From Nageia nagi (Eukaryota > Pinophyta): a stretch of 64,000 nucleotides of DNA. Each line of letters begins with the position of its first letter. The stretch's first letter is position 1. The stretch is from the NCBI GenBank assembly GCA_050084985.1, contig JBITNC010000001.1:123256001-123320000 (forward strand), written 5' to 3'. This document shows positions 1-10,762 of the stretch, piece by piece. A model generated the notes under the pieces. The model did not search any database. It was not told the origin of the DNA and saw only the letters and a list, made by a program, of their open reading frames with translations. A program made the position numbers and the translations under genes.

Positions 1-420
1 TAATTCATTCGAATATCCTTCCCTTGGGTATGTGAGGCAATAACTACTATGATGATTCTCTTTTATGATGATCCTTCTAGTTTATTCTTCATGTCAGAGA
101 AATGCATAGTGGCTATTTATCACAAAATGAATATTTTTTGAGATTTTTAATTTTTCAATTTGCTATTTTTATGCTTAGTAGTCCAAACATAGGTAGGCTA
201 AATTCTTCAAGTTTATCTTTTTTAGTCAATTAGCAAAAATTTTATAACTTTGAAGTATTTTTTATATAAATTAGCTAAATATATCCCCCACTAAATTCAC
301 ACCTTATCACCTATATTTTATAAATTTTTTTTATTTTTCTAAGGAAATTGCCTATTGGACCTAATTTCTCTTTGAAAAAGAATGCAAGTCTAAAAGAAAA
401 GAAGACCATACTATAAATGG
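1..420. other. AT-rich intergenic sequence, no gene seen
   Basis: No coding region, RNA gene or recognisable transposon domain is visible. The stretch is AT-rich with T and A runs and leads directly into the 21-bp minisatellite. Confidence 0.5.
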
Positions 421-915
421 AGAAGATGAGTGACTTGTTACAAAAGACAAGAGACTTATTACTAAAGATAATCTACTTCTTACTAAATATGACAATCTTA
501 TTACTGAAGATGAGCAACTTATTATTGAAGACCAGTGACTTGTTACTGAATATGAGCAACTTGTTACTATAAATGAAAACTTTTTTAGTGAAGATGAGAA
601 ACTTATTATTAAAGATAAGAAACTTGTTACTAAAGACTGTAGTATTGTTATTGAAGACAAGTGACTTGTTATTGCAGATAAGTGACTTGTTATTGAAGAC
701 ATGAGCAATTTGTTACTAAAGAGGAATATCTTGTTACTAAAGATGAGTGACTTATTATTGAAGATAAGAAAATTATTATTGAATATTAGCAACTTATTAC
801 TAAAGATGAGTGACTTGTTACTAAATACCAATAAATTGTTATTGAAGAGGAGTAACTTTTTACTAAAGATAAGTGATTTGTTGTAGAAGATGAGCATCTT
901 GTTAGGTAAGATGAG
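421..915. repeat. 21-bp minisatellite
   Basis: About 23 imperfect copies of a 21-bp unit of the form GATGAGTGACTTGTTACTAAA lie head to tail. Because 21 is a multiple of three, both strands stay open in some frames and yield artificial heptad-like peptides (for example repeated NKSLIFS on the minus strand). The open frames are a by-product of the repeat and not evidence for a protein. Copies vary at several positions, so the array is old rather than freshly expanded. Confidence 0.85.
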
Positions 916-1930
916 TATCTCATTATTGAATATGAGTATTTAATAATTATCAAGATAAGTGTTTGATATAAACTAATATTTTAAAAATATTTGTAATTTT
1001 TACCTTTTTAAAAAACTGATATCAATTAGTCAATTTTTTATAACATAATTCTTAAAAATTTAAGATATTGCCATTACTTCTATGGTGTTTTAGGATAAAA
1101 TCGCCAATATTTTGAAATTGTTTCACCATTATTATATTTATTTTAGATTGCTAAAATTCCTTATGCATAACCCTACTTCATGTTGATCCTTATGCTTTGC
1201 TAGTTCTAATGAGCCTTATATATAGCTTCATAGTTATGCAATAATCTTATAATGTGATGAGCTTACAAGTCTTCTATTACATATAGAAATTACATAATCA
1301 ATGTTATACATATAAAATGGTTCTATATTTAATCCTTTTAGTATATTTATGTATTTATATGTTTCTTTCAACTAACTTTTTAGGAAAATCAAGCATGAAC
1401 CTAGCTATGTCACTATATTCTAGGTGACATCACTACATTAAAAAGTAAAAATAATGCATTTTTGTAAAATTTTCTTACCCATCATGGTGTGTATATGAAC
1501 AAGGTAATTTGTTCCTTTCTTAAATCCATTTTTTGTAAACTTTAGATCTTCCATAATCAATAAAATATGACAAAGAGCATTCATTTTTTACAATTGAGTT
1601 TCTTAATAATACATTACATTTTTCATTTAAATGATTGACATTCCTTATCATTATTGATTAACATAATTATCATGATTTACATATCTTATGGTGTTTTTCA
1701 TGATTGGAATATAATTTTGGTAAATAAATACTATTGAGAAATGTATGCTAAGGATATCATATAATGTTATCTTTTTCATATCATGCTTTCCATATAGTGC
1801 TTATCATTTTATAATTATTATGCATTATTTATCTTACTTATCATATATGTCATTAAAATGTTTAATATATCAAATCTTGTCATATGTTCAAAATGACTTT
1901 TGTATAATGTTATTGGTCTTATCATTGGCT
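916..1930. other. AT-rich intergenic sequence containing an inverted F fragment
   Basis: No gene is seen. The only structure I can support is a reverse-complement fragment of repeat family F at about 1085-1290, listed separately. The rest is unassigned AT-rich sequence. Confidence 0.45.
1085..1290 (-). repeat. inverted fragment of flanking repeat family F
   Basis: The reverse complement of this stretch matches about 22870-23030. Shared landmarks, in order, are GCTCATCACATTATAA, TTGCATAACTATGAAGCTATATATAAGG, GGAATTTTAGCAATC and GGTGAAACAATTT (parts quoted). The same family occurs in direct orientation at 2031-2123, so F sequence is present in both orientations just left of element G1. Identity is roughly 80 percent by eye. 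Confidence 0.75.
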
Positions 1931-2030
1931 TCCTCTATAAGGGAGGGGCACTCTTCTCATTTGATGTCTTTATAAGGAAGGTTCAATCTTATCATTTGGT
2001 GTCTTTGTAAGGAAGGGCTATTATTATCAA
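1930..2030. repeat. short tandem repeat, about 36 bp x 3
   Basis: Three imperfect head-to-tail units share the core TCTTTATAAGGAAGG followed by TTATCATTTGGTG. The third unit is truncated. No coding potential is implied. Confidence 0.6.
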
Positions 2031-2123
2031 AAATCTATGGCAACATGGTGACTTGGGAAACCAACATGATCAATTTAAATTGGTAATTCATCTTCATAAA
2101 TATTGGTGGCTAATTCACCAAGT
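2031..2123 (+). repeat. flanking repeat F, left of G1
   Basis: This stretch (CATGGTGACTTGGGAAAC through GGCTAATTCACCAAGT) matches 23027-23111, where the sequence continues without interruption into ATAGGTTCACTTT. G1 interrupts the family at exactly that point here, so this is the left half of the target site. Confidence 0.75.
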
Positions 2124-2128
2124 ATAGG
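2124..2128. repeat. target-site duplication ATAGG, left
   Basis: ATAGG directly precedes the TG of the first LTR. The same five bases follow the third LTR at 22329-22333, and a degraded form (AAGG) follows the second LTR at 13157-13160. The interruption-free paralogue at about 23112-23118 reads GGATAGGTT. Five bases is the usual duplication length for Ty3/gypsy elements. Confidence 0.8.
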
Positions 2129-2315
2129 TGTAGACACTCAAAATAAATCCTATATTTAATTTAATCACTCCATTCCAGAATGCTCTACATTCTGGAGTGC
2201 TATACTTACCGGCCCCAGATAGTTATCACTCCTTGAAGACTTCATCACTTTCGGGACCTGGTTTCATTCAAAATGTGAACATCGTGCTCCCTGTGAAGTC
2301 ATCTTCATACTTTCA

Positions 2316-2780
2316 GAATGCTCTACTCACCGGCTTTGGCTATTCAGGCCTCGTCTCTACATTTCGGAATGCTCTACTCACCAGCTTCGACTATTCGGCC
2401 TGGTCTCTACATTTTGGAATGCTCTACTCACCGGCTCTGGCTATTTAGGCCTCGTCTCTACATTCCGAAATGCTCTACTCACCAGCTCCGGCTATTTGAG
2501 CCTCGTCTCTACATTCTGGAATGCTCTACTCATCAGCTTCGACTATTCGAGCCTTGTCTCTACATTTCGGAATGCTCTACTCATCGGCTTCAACTATTCG
2601 GGCCTTATCTCTACATTTCAGAATGCTCTACTCACCGGCTTCGACTATTCGGGCCTCGTCTCTACATTTTGGAATGCTCTACTCATCAGCTTCGGCTATT
2701 TGGGCCTCGTCTCTACATTCTGGAATGCTCTACTCATCGACTCTGGCTATTTGAGCCTCGTCTCTATATTCTGGAATGCT
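2316..2780 (+). repeat. 51-bp minisatellite in LTR U3
   Basis: About nine units of 51 bp carry the core GAATGCTCTACTCACC, then a variable CTCCGGCTATTCGG and CCTCGTCTCTACATT. The period is exact over most of the array and divisible by three, so three overlapping frames stay open (repeated ECSTHRL or FWNALL peptides). Units keep many CpG sites, unlike the surrounding old elements. Matching arrays sit at 10951-11415 and 20123-20590. Confidence 0.9.
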
Positions 2781-3920
2781 ATACTTACCGACCCTGGATA
2801 GTTTATCACTCCTTGATGACTTCATCACTTTTGAAACCTGGTTTCATTCAAAAATGTGAACATCGTGCTCCCCGGGAAGTCATCTTCATACTTCCAGAAT
2901 GCTCTACTCACTAGCTCTGACTATTCGAGCCTCATCTTTACATTCCAGAATGCTCTACTCATTAGCTCTGGCTATTCGAGCCTCATCTTCTTACTTTCAG
3001 AATGCTCTATTTACCATCTCTAGCTATTTGATCATTCCTTGATGACCTCATCACTTTCGGGGCCCGGTTTCATTCAAAATGTGAACATCATTCTCCCCGT
3101 GAAGTCATCGTCTCTACATTCTAGAATGCTTTACTCACTAGCTCAGGCTATTTGGTCACCCCTTGCTGACCTCATCATCTCTGGAACCCAGGCTTTTCCA
3201 TAACTAAGCTTTATCATTTCCTTCCAGAATGCTTTACTCACCAGCTCCGGCTATTTGGTCACCCCTTGCTGACCTCATCATCTTTGGAACCTGGTTTTTA
3301 CCAAAACACGACTATCTTATCCTCTGTGACATCATCATTTTATTCCGAAATGCCTTACTTTCGAAACACTTAATTTATGGGCTCTGACTTCTTCAATTAT
3401 CTCTTGCTGACCTCACCTCTTTTGAAACCTGGGCTTTTCCATAATTGAGCTTTATCCTTTCTTCTATGATGTCATCATTTCATTTCAGAATGCTTTATCT
3501 ATTGACTCTAGCTTATTTTGTTTGCTCCAGAAAAACTCCCAAGGATCTTAAAATGAACTCATGATTGTAAGTAAAGTACACCAGGGCTTCAATAAGGAAT
3601 TTATTATGTATGAATATATAATAATCATCGGATCAATCTTTTTGAACATATATAAAACAAGTGTTCTTACGACCCTTGTCATTAAAAAATTACCATAGAG
3701 CGACCAGTCTAATGTTAATATATAATCGCTAAAAAATCGGTAACGATCTGAGACGATCATGAACAGTTAAACAAATAAACAAATCTAAGCCTGGAATAGC
3801 CTGAAATAGGCAATTTGTAATCATGGATACAGATGGAAGATAATAACATGTCAAAATTTAGTTCAAGAGGCTACCTGGAATCTGGGGATGGTAAACAAAT
3901 TAATAACAAACCATTGAGCT

Positions 3921-3928
3921 TATAAATA
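3921..3928 (+). promoter_or_regulatory. TATA box of G1 5' LTR
   Basis: TATAAATA lies inside GAGCTTATAAATACAAGCTC and is kept in all three LTR copies (12556 and 21726). It sits at about three quarters of the LTR length, as expected for a polymerase II promoter in U3. Transcription would start about 30 bases downstream. Confidence 0.65.
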
Positions 3929-4526
3929 CAAGCTCTGTAGGTGAACAAAGGGACCCAATTTTACTGTAGCAAAGCTCTACTAAAATCATATTAGGAGGTT
4001 ATTAGCAAAGGTTGTAAGCTTGATCAATAGTTAATTTCCTCTCGATTATATTTCCAGATTATGTTGTTCATTTTACGGATTCATATGTGAGAGCAGGTAT
4101 GCTTTTGATGTGTTGTTCATTTTCTGTGTGCAGGGTCAATACAGGAGAAGAATGACGGAAGTAAGCACGAAAGAGAACAACAAAGGAATAGATAAAAACA
4201 CTTCAAAACTCTGTGAAGATTACTCCAGTACATACAGAGCTGATTGTCAGCGATTCAAAGATTGGTTGATGGTGATTCACCAGATAGATAATAAAGACTA
4301 ATCGTTGTCCATCCACCTGCATTGATTATCATCGATTTGCAATGATCACTGTCAAATGTTGATTACAACAAATCAATAAAAACTCGCTTATTTGTATTCA
4401 AATACTTTAGAATATAATATCATTACTATTATTGATGTGTATTATCGAATATGTTCATGATTAATTATGTTGAATGATTTATCTTTCTAAATTGCATTTT
4501 AGGTTCATAATTTGATATACACAATC

Positions 4527-4542
4527 TGGCGCTAGAAGGAGG
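4527..4542 (+). other. primer-binding site of G1
   Basis: TGGCGCTAGAAGGAGG begins three bases after the LTR end. The TGGCGC start is typical of plant Ty3/gypsy primer-binding sites, which are complementary to the 3' end of a tRNA ending in CCA. I do not assign the tRNA. Confidence 0.75.
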
Positions 4543-4966
4543 CCCCTTGCATGCATTGCAAAAAATTAAAGCAAAAATAGGATCAATTGCATATTGTTTT
4601 GATTTTATTTTTAAATCTGTTTGCATCTTATGGAATCAGAAACTAACTTAATCTGTTGTTTTGTTGTTGTTTTCTATGTTCTGTGGATCGTCAACGATCG
4701 TAGTAGAATCATCGATGATCTCTGCAAGATGGGTATGTTTTCTAATCTAATGTAAATATAGTAAGCGTAATTAGGCATTTAAAATGATAGTTGGTAAAAT
4801 TGTGTGTGATCTCTTGGCTCAGAGTGCATATAGGAAATGGGTAGTATGCATAAATGTATTTTACGATGTTTGCTTAAAAGAAAAAGAAAGAAAATGTTCA
4901 AATGCTGAATTGACATGTTTCATTTATGGAATGATATAATAGGTCATACAAAGGAATAGGTTTTAA
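4543..4966 (+). other. G1 leader between primer-binding site and gag
   Basis: About 420 bases of AT-rich leader without a long open frame. I see no further domain. Confidence 0.5.
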
Positions 4967-5311
4967 AAGACATTAAAATTTGAAATACCTAAGATAATTC
5001 CTTTTATAGGAAATAAGGATCCTAAGGAACATTTAAGGTGGTTTAAGTTTTCAAATTACCTAATTTATAATGATGAGGACTTGATGCTACGTTTGTTCCC
5101 CATGACGCTTGCTGCCCAAGCCTTAGAATGGTATAATAATTTTCCATGACATAGTATTTATTCATTTTCTCAATTGGCAAACTTGTTCTTACAACATTTT
5201 AGGATTTATATCAAAGAAGAATCTTCTTTTTTGGATCTTGTAGAACTAAAACAATCTTAGAATGAATCAATTATCGACTTTGCTTCACGATGGTGGGATA
5301 TACTCTATCGC
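4967..5311 (+). pseudogene. gag: gag N-terminal part of G1, two in-frame stops
   Basis: This stretch is in the same frame as the 400-codon ORF that follows and encodes a retrotransposon gag core. Readable landmarks are GNKDPKEHLRWF, LMLRLFPMTL, ALEWYNNFP, LANLFLQHF and SIIDFASRWW. Stop codons at 5147-5149 (TGA) and 5258-5260 (TAG) break it, so a continuous gag would not be made without readthrough. No convincing start codon is visible upstream; the frame is closed at 4964-4966. The duplication breakpoint (5141-5148) falls on the first stop. Confidence 0.75.
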
Positions 5312-6514
5312 ATGCCCTATACCTTACCTCAAGAGGAGTTAGTTAGATTATTCAGTCAAAATTGTTTAAGGCCTATAGCTAGTATATTACAAATCCAACA
5401 ATATAATACTCTCGAAGAAGCTATTGCTCAAGCAGTTATAATTGAGAAAGTCAAAATTGAATATGGTGAAATAAAAATTATGAGAAAAGAAAAATACAAC
5501 AAAAATGAGTATTGTAATTATCACCATCAAAGAGGTCATAGTACGAAAAATTGTCTAGCATTGAGAAATAGAACTCAAAATTCAATCAAAGATAATAACT
5601 TGGAAGTTGAAGATCATACTTCTATTTCAGATAAAAATTTAGAAAATTATCAAGACTCACTTCCTTCATATCAAGTAAATTCAGTATCTATTGTACCTAA
5701 CTACAGTCAAGTGACACCCACTTGGAATTCAAGTAATCAACCTATTATGAGAATAGTTGGAGTTGATACTGGAACTCAAAATGTACAAGAAAAACAAATT
5801 GATACATCATATAATCAAAAATCCAAAATGCAAGCTCCTCCATTGATGCATCAACCTATTATTTCTTTTTATGACCATGAGAGACAACCAAAGAAGGGAC
5901 CTCAAGGGTTAGATCCACCTCTCCATGTCATCGGTAAAGTAAATGATAAAATGGTTAAGAGGATATTAATAGATGAAGGGTCAGATGTCAATATCATATC
6001 TACATCAACATATCACAAATTGAATCTTCCCTTCTCTCATATTTCTTTACCATCATTGCAAATAAAAGCATTTAATAATGCCTTATGTTCAACAATAGGG
6101 TCAATAGTATTACCTATCACCATTGGATGTAAGACGATGCAAACATCATTATATATCATCGAAGGAAACATTGAACAATATAATATTCTTTTAGGTAGAC
6201 CATGGATTCAAGAAATGGAATGTGTCCCATCTACACTTCATGGTTGTCTAAAATACATTCATGAGGGAGTACTCCATTGTGTACGAAGAGATGAAAATCC
6301 ATACTCACATTATAATGTTACAAAATCATCGAAAATGAAACCTCCTATGCAAAATTCAAAGGGGAAATCATCATCCATCTTTGCTAGGCAAGTGCATAAT
6401 CATAAAGATATGAGATGGAAATTAAAATCCAAAGACCATTACATTGATGGAATGCAATCATCAGAACAACCTAAGATGGTGGTAGGTCATTGGGGCAATC
6501 GTCCCCCATCTTAG
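5312..6514 (+). CDS. gag-pro: gag (C-terminal half) plus aspartic protease of G1
   Basis: This 400-codon open frame carries the end of the gag core, a zinc knuckle and a retropepsin-like protease. The knuckle is at residues 68-81 (C68, H72, H76, C81 in CNYHHQRGHSTKNC), where it would bind RNA. The protease region is at about residues 205-300: the catalytic loop is DEGS at 221-224 (D, then G in place of the usual DTG/DSG), followed by NIIS, and the family motif LLGRPW is at 293-298. Gag would form the virus-like particle and the protease would mature it. The annotated start is only the first ATG after the upstream stop at 5258. The ancestral protein began near 4967. The frame ends with no fusion to polymerase. 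A second copy at 14498-15698 is broken by two one-base deletions. It is the longest undamaged retroelement frame in the window. Confidence 0.85.
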   Translation: MPYTLPQEELVRLFSQNCLRPIASILQIQQYNTLEEAIAQAVIIEKVKIEYGEIKIMRKEKYNKNEYCNYHHQRGHSTKNCLALRNRTQNSIKDNNLEVEDHTSISDKNLENYQDSLPSYQVNSVSIVPNYSQVTPTWNSSNQPIMRIVGVDTGTQNVQEKQIDTSYNQKSKMQAPPLMHQPIISFYDHERQPKKGPQGLDPPLHVIGKVNDKMVKRILIDEGSDVNIISTSTYHKLNLPFSHISLPSLQIKAFNNALCSTIGSIVLPITIGCKTMQTSLYIIEGNIEQYNILLGRPWIQEMECVPSTLHGCLKYIHEGVLHCVRRDENPYSHYNVTKSSKMKPPMQNSKGKSSSIFARQVHNHKDMRWKLKSKDHYIDGMQSSEQPKMVVGHWGNRPPS

Positions 6515-7080
6515 TTTTGATCTTCTCATGTTTTGCATAGATCATACTGGGGCAATTGCCCTTCAAAAAAACAAAACAAAACAAATCATCAAAACATGAT
6601 TTAGACATCACACAAACATCAAAATATGATTAAAAACTAAAATGATCACATCTGATTTTGAAATAGGTTATAATATGTTTATTGCATTTCCATGTCTTTC
6701 CCTTTTTCCACCTCATATTCATCACACCATTATGTTGGAATATTTGAGTATTAGATTATATTCTAATAATTCATCAAGGCATATATACTATACATCATCC
6801 ATGATCACTTCCATATCATTATGCAAATATGTTTAATACTTATCGTAAAAGAAATAGTTTATGAAATTAATATTCTTATTGACTTTATCAACCTTCATCA
6901 TGAAATTTTTGAAACTTTGGATGATAAACAAACATGACTATGATACACTTAAGGTTATTACAGACTCATACACATCTTCACATTTAAATATTCTTAAAAT
7001 AGTCAAGAATGAGGTGTTACAAGAGCATGATTTCTAGCGAAAGTATTACATGTTCATCCTATTATTCACTTCATCTCAAA

Positions 7081-7147
7081 CCCAAGAATCATTTGATAGT
7101 TTTATAAAAAAAAAAAAAGAGTAAAAATTGCTACAATGATTCTTGGG
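7081..7147. repeat. 11-bp inverted repeat (possible hairpin)
   Basis: CCCAAGAATCA at 7081-7091 is the perfect reverse complement of TGATTCTTGGG at 7137-7147. The loop holds an A run. It is also present in the second copy at 16264-16331. In RNA it could form a stem-loop; no function is known. Confidence 0.6.
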
Positions 7148-7768
7148 TTATAGCGAGATCGAGGGGTTAATCCTCATCGAGGCTATGGATGCCTGTCTGG
7201 CAATGGGGCATACCTTATGAGTGGCAACATGTCCATATTGGTTAGTGACCTTCTTTCCTATGGACCTCTGTATGTTTCATATGGATGGACTAGCTTATAT
7301 ATTTTATGCTCTTGTGACATTTAGTTTGAGATTGTCTAGAGATGGAAATGAACATCATTGCATACACATGAGTCTATGATAATTCTGAAAACATCATGAC
7401 TTTGTTTTATATCATCTAAAGAAGGAAAAATCTAATGGTGATTGGTTAATATGGTCAACTTGAATATTGTGATCATTACATTTCTTCATCATCCCATGCC
7501 TTCATCCCATACTATTTATTATTACATAGTAATTAAATATTACACTTACATTTATCAATGCCTTGATGAGTTGATTAGTTTATCTCTCTAAATACTCAAT
7601 ACATCCTATGTCCATTCATTTGTTATACTAGCTTCATATTAACATCCACCATCCCCCCATACACATTATACTATACCAACTTTCATGTTTTATTAGCCAA
7701 CATCCATATATTTCTTAATCCATCTTTATCGACTGTTAAATTGGAGATGCTTCCATATTATTTGAGAA

Positions 7769-8104
7769 AAAGAGCGAGTAATTGCTCTCCCCATTAAAAT
7801 GGGAGTCAACATTGTTGTTGTTAAAACCTTTTGCTTCTATTCTTGTCTACAAGTTTAAGCAAGAAATTATCCTTAGTAGATTGATAAAAGTCAACCCTAG
7901 AACATTGTTAAATTTTATAGCTTCCATTATTCTTTGGGATCAAGAATAAGAAATTATTCTCCCCATTGAATTGGAAGTCAATGTTCTTTTCCTTTCATAT
8001 CCCATACATTTCAACCCCTTAGAACATCATTAAAAAACTTCCATCATTCCTTGGGATCGAGAGTAAGAAATTGCTCTTCCCTTTGAATTGGAAGTTGGTG
8101 TTCT
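7769..8104 (+). repeat. triplicated degenerate motif, about 57 bp
   Basis: Three diverged copies at about 7769-7815, 7931-7988 and 8047-8104 share AGTAAGAAATT.CTC..CCC.TTGAATTGGAAGT. The last two are clear, the first weaker. No coding role is evident. Confidence 0.55.
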
Positions 8105-9104
8105 TCTTCCCTTTCCATTCACTATCATCTACCCATAAATTGAATGTGTGTTACATCTTGTTCCATATCCTTTTGTACATGCTATCATAAAATAAAAAGT
8201 ATTAGTAGCCAAGTTTGATAAATGATACAATCTAATACTGCAATTTTTCAAATCATTATCCTTAAATTTGAAGATATTTAAGAAAATCAAAATTAATTTC
8301 GATGATTAAAATAATAATAAAATTAATAACAATAATTGAAATATTTATTCAATCTTGAGATACACCATCAATGTGTAGCACATCAAAGTAAGTTCATGAT
8401 TAAAGTTTAATAATCATGCTTTTAAACTTCTTAAGAATGAATAACAAAATACATAATATATATCATCTATCATTATGTCGATCTTTGTAGCAAACTTGAT
8501 TTTGTATCACCATCTCGATAAATGAGGTAGAATACATCTGTCTTGTTTTTAAGTCTTGTTCATCAAAAAACCCCAATCATGGAAAAACATGTTTCTAATG
8601 ATTTTTGCAAGAAATGATACTGAAACCCATTCTGCTGGGGCAAATGGTAGAATTATCAAACATTAAAATGTTATCTACTTTGAAAGGACTCCACGTCACA
8701 TACATGCTAATGGCATAGAGCCTATGGAACATAGTGTTCCCTGAAATAGCATTTTGTAGATAAGCCAAGTACTTAGTAAAATGTAGAACTTATTTTCAAA
8801 ATACTTTGATTGCAAAAATTCAAAAAGTTTATGTTTGATCATAATTTGGGGCAACTATGATTGTCCATGATCCAAAGCAAATCATTTGCCTCTATCATCA
8901 ACCAACAAAATCAAGAATTAAAATATTCATACATAAGTTGATAAACTCAAGTGTACGATTCTTGACTTAACCACTTACCAACCTCAAGTATATTATCACC
9001 TACTTATGAGTCTAGTGGTATTTCGTATAAGTCTACAATGATAACATATTAGTTTGTTTGTATCTTCTTAAGATACATGATTATGTTTGCTCACCACATC
9101 ATGA

Positions 9105-9108
<4 letters not shown>

Positions 9109-9167
<59 letters not shown>
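9109..9167. repeat. TA dinucleotide microsatellite
   Basis: About 29 TA units in a row. The equivalent tract in the second copy (18294-18355) differs slightly in length, as expected for such a tract or for its sequencing. Confidence 0.95.
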
Positions 9168-9172
<5 letters not shown>

Positions 9173-9975
9173 ATAACCAAATAAACATGCAAACTCGATC
9201 ATATGTCATGTTATGCATGTTTAGTCATCGCTTATTGTTATAGGTATTCAGGAAATATTAGTCATCAAAAAACATGATTCCAATAATTTTTGTAAAACAT
9301 ATTCTTCTAGAGTAATAACATAATAATTAAAATTCAAATTAGTGCACACAAAGGGGACTTCATGTCACATACTTGACTCAGCTCCATACATTTCCTCGGG
9401 GTAAACACAAGAAACCCATGTAATGATATATGGAAACAAGCCTTTAGTACCTATTTGGTGTACAACCAACGTGTGTTCAAAATACTTCATTGCAAAGCTC
9501 AAGAAATCATACTTGGATAATTGGGGTAAATACAATTTCCCATGACATAAAATCAAACCTTATGTTCATCTATAAATGATTGAAACAATAAGGTTAGAAT
9601 CACTCGTATATTCATCTTACTTGTTCACTAACTAATATGCATTAGTGTTTTGAACAGTCTATCATCATCGTCACTGACATCATTAGTCAGTTCAAAAAGG
9701 GCCATAATGCTAAGATTAGCACCACAATCAAAGTAAGCCCGTAATCACATAGTAAGACCATGGCTACATCTCTCTTAAAATGTACCCAAAACATTGTTAA
9801 TTACAAAATCAAAAGTTATATGTCTATTCACAGTTAAGATAATTAAAATTGCCTATAATCTGAAATAAGATGTTTATGCTCAATATGATTTTAAAAGACT
9901 TATGCAAAAGATCATCACAAAACCCATTCTGCTGGGTCAACAGCAAGAAAAATGAAAGATAACTTGTATATACAA

Positions 9976-10265
9976 AATAAGCTTCCCATCACATACTCGC
10001 TTCGGCATGTGGAGACAAACTAGAGTCTTGTCACGTAACTGCCATAAATAGCATACAGTATGGAGATAAACACAAGTGAAGTTTTGATGTACAGCATCAT
10101 TATCTTAAAATTTTATACATCAAATAAGCTTACCATCACATACTCGCTTCGGTATGCAGAGATAAACTAGAGTCTTGTCATGCAACTACCACAAATAGCA
10201 CACAGTATGGAAATTGACACAAGTGTAGTTTGATGTATTACAATATCATTTTCAAAATTTATCAA
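9976..10265 (+). repeat. tandem direct duplication, about 147 bp
   Basis: Two adjacent copies start at about 9976 and 10123. Each begins AATAAGCTT.CCATCACATACTCGCTTCGG and continues through ACTAGAGTCTTGTCA and CACAGTATGG. Small tandem repeats just upstream of the 3' LTR are known in Tat-type elements, which fits the gag affinity. Confidence 0.8.
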
Positions 10266-10747
10266 TTGCAATAGTTTAAAAATCATATTCAGCCATGGCA
10301 AGGGTTATCCTCTTGACAACACTCGATGATGAAATATGTATAAATAACAAGTTTTGATTTAGAGAAGCTATAATTATATCCTATTAAAAGATCTTAAGCA
10401 TTATACGAAAAAGATTTTGATGATATTTCTTAAAAATATCATTAACATTTACAAATATCAAAGAAGATAAAGTGTGATGTATCATTGTTACAGGAAATCA
10501 TCTTGAAACCCTGTTGTTGGGACAAAGGATAACACAACTAAAATTCATATACTAAAGAAAACTTATATGGTATAGGTGCACTTAGACATGCAAAATGACA
10601 TAACAGAAATGTCATGCAACTGTCACACAAGCTCAATATGTCATCATACTAAAAATAGTCACTTCCAAAGTTATCAACTTTATCAAACAAAAAGCTTCTT
10701 ATTATATATTTTTTGAAATTATCAACCCTATCTTTGGTTGATAATTC

Positions 10748-10762
10748 AAAAAAGGGGCAAAA
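10748..10762 (+). other. polypurine tract of G1
   Basis: AAAAAAGGGGCAAAA directly precedes the TG of the 3' LTR. It is the expected plus-strand primer site. The second copy is at 19922-19936. Confidence 0.85.

Larger units (their letters stand above)
2129..4523 (+). repeat. G1 5' LTR
   Basis: The LTR starts TGTAGACACTC and ends GATATACACA. It matches 10763-13156 and 19937-22328 along its full length. It holds a 51-bp minisatellite in the first third, then further degenerate copies of the same GAATGCT motif to about 3500, and a TATA box at 3921. The primer-binding site follows three bases after its end. U3, R and U5 limits cannot be set precisely, but the TATA box puts the transcription start near 3950. 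Confidence 0.9.
6515..10747 (+). other. G1 interior without recognisable polymerase
   Basis: About 4.2 kb between protease and polypurine tract hold no RT, RNase H or integrase motif that I can find in either strand. The stretch contains an 11-bp inverted repeat (7081-7147), a triplicated motif (7769-8104), a TA microsatellite and a 147-bp direct duplication near the 3' end. A motif resembling ACCCATTCTGCTGGG recurs at about 8627, 9924 and 10507. Short open frames here look like chance. Confidence 0.65.

Noticed and set aside
361-897. 178-codon minus-strand open frame
   Set aside because: It is the product of the 21-bp minisatellite; the period alone keeps the frame open.
2197-2914. Overlapping plus-strand open frames of 77-198 codons (also at 10867-11635 and 20041-20772)
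   Set aside because: They are read-throughs of the 51-bp array in the LTRs in three frames; no start, domain or single preferred frame.
4097-4133. Intron-like GTATGC...TTTTCTGTGTGCAG inside the G1 LTR
   Set aside because: Only 37 bases, shorter than plant introns; likely chance, although the ends are kept in all LTR copies.
4110-4301. 63-codon open frame in the LTR
   Set aside because: The frame is not kept in the other two LTR copies, where indels break it.
9109-9167. TA tract as an origin or matrix attachment region
   Set aside because: A plain dinucleotide microsatellite is sufficient explanation; no other supporting signal.
9365-9556. 63-codon minus-strand frame, repeated at 18546-18737
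   Set aside because: Identical only because the region is duplicated; no domain and no sign of coding constraint.
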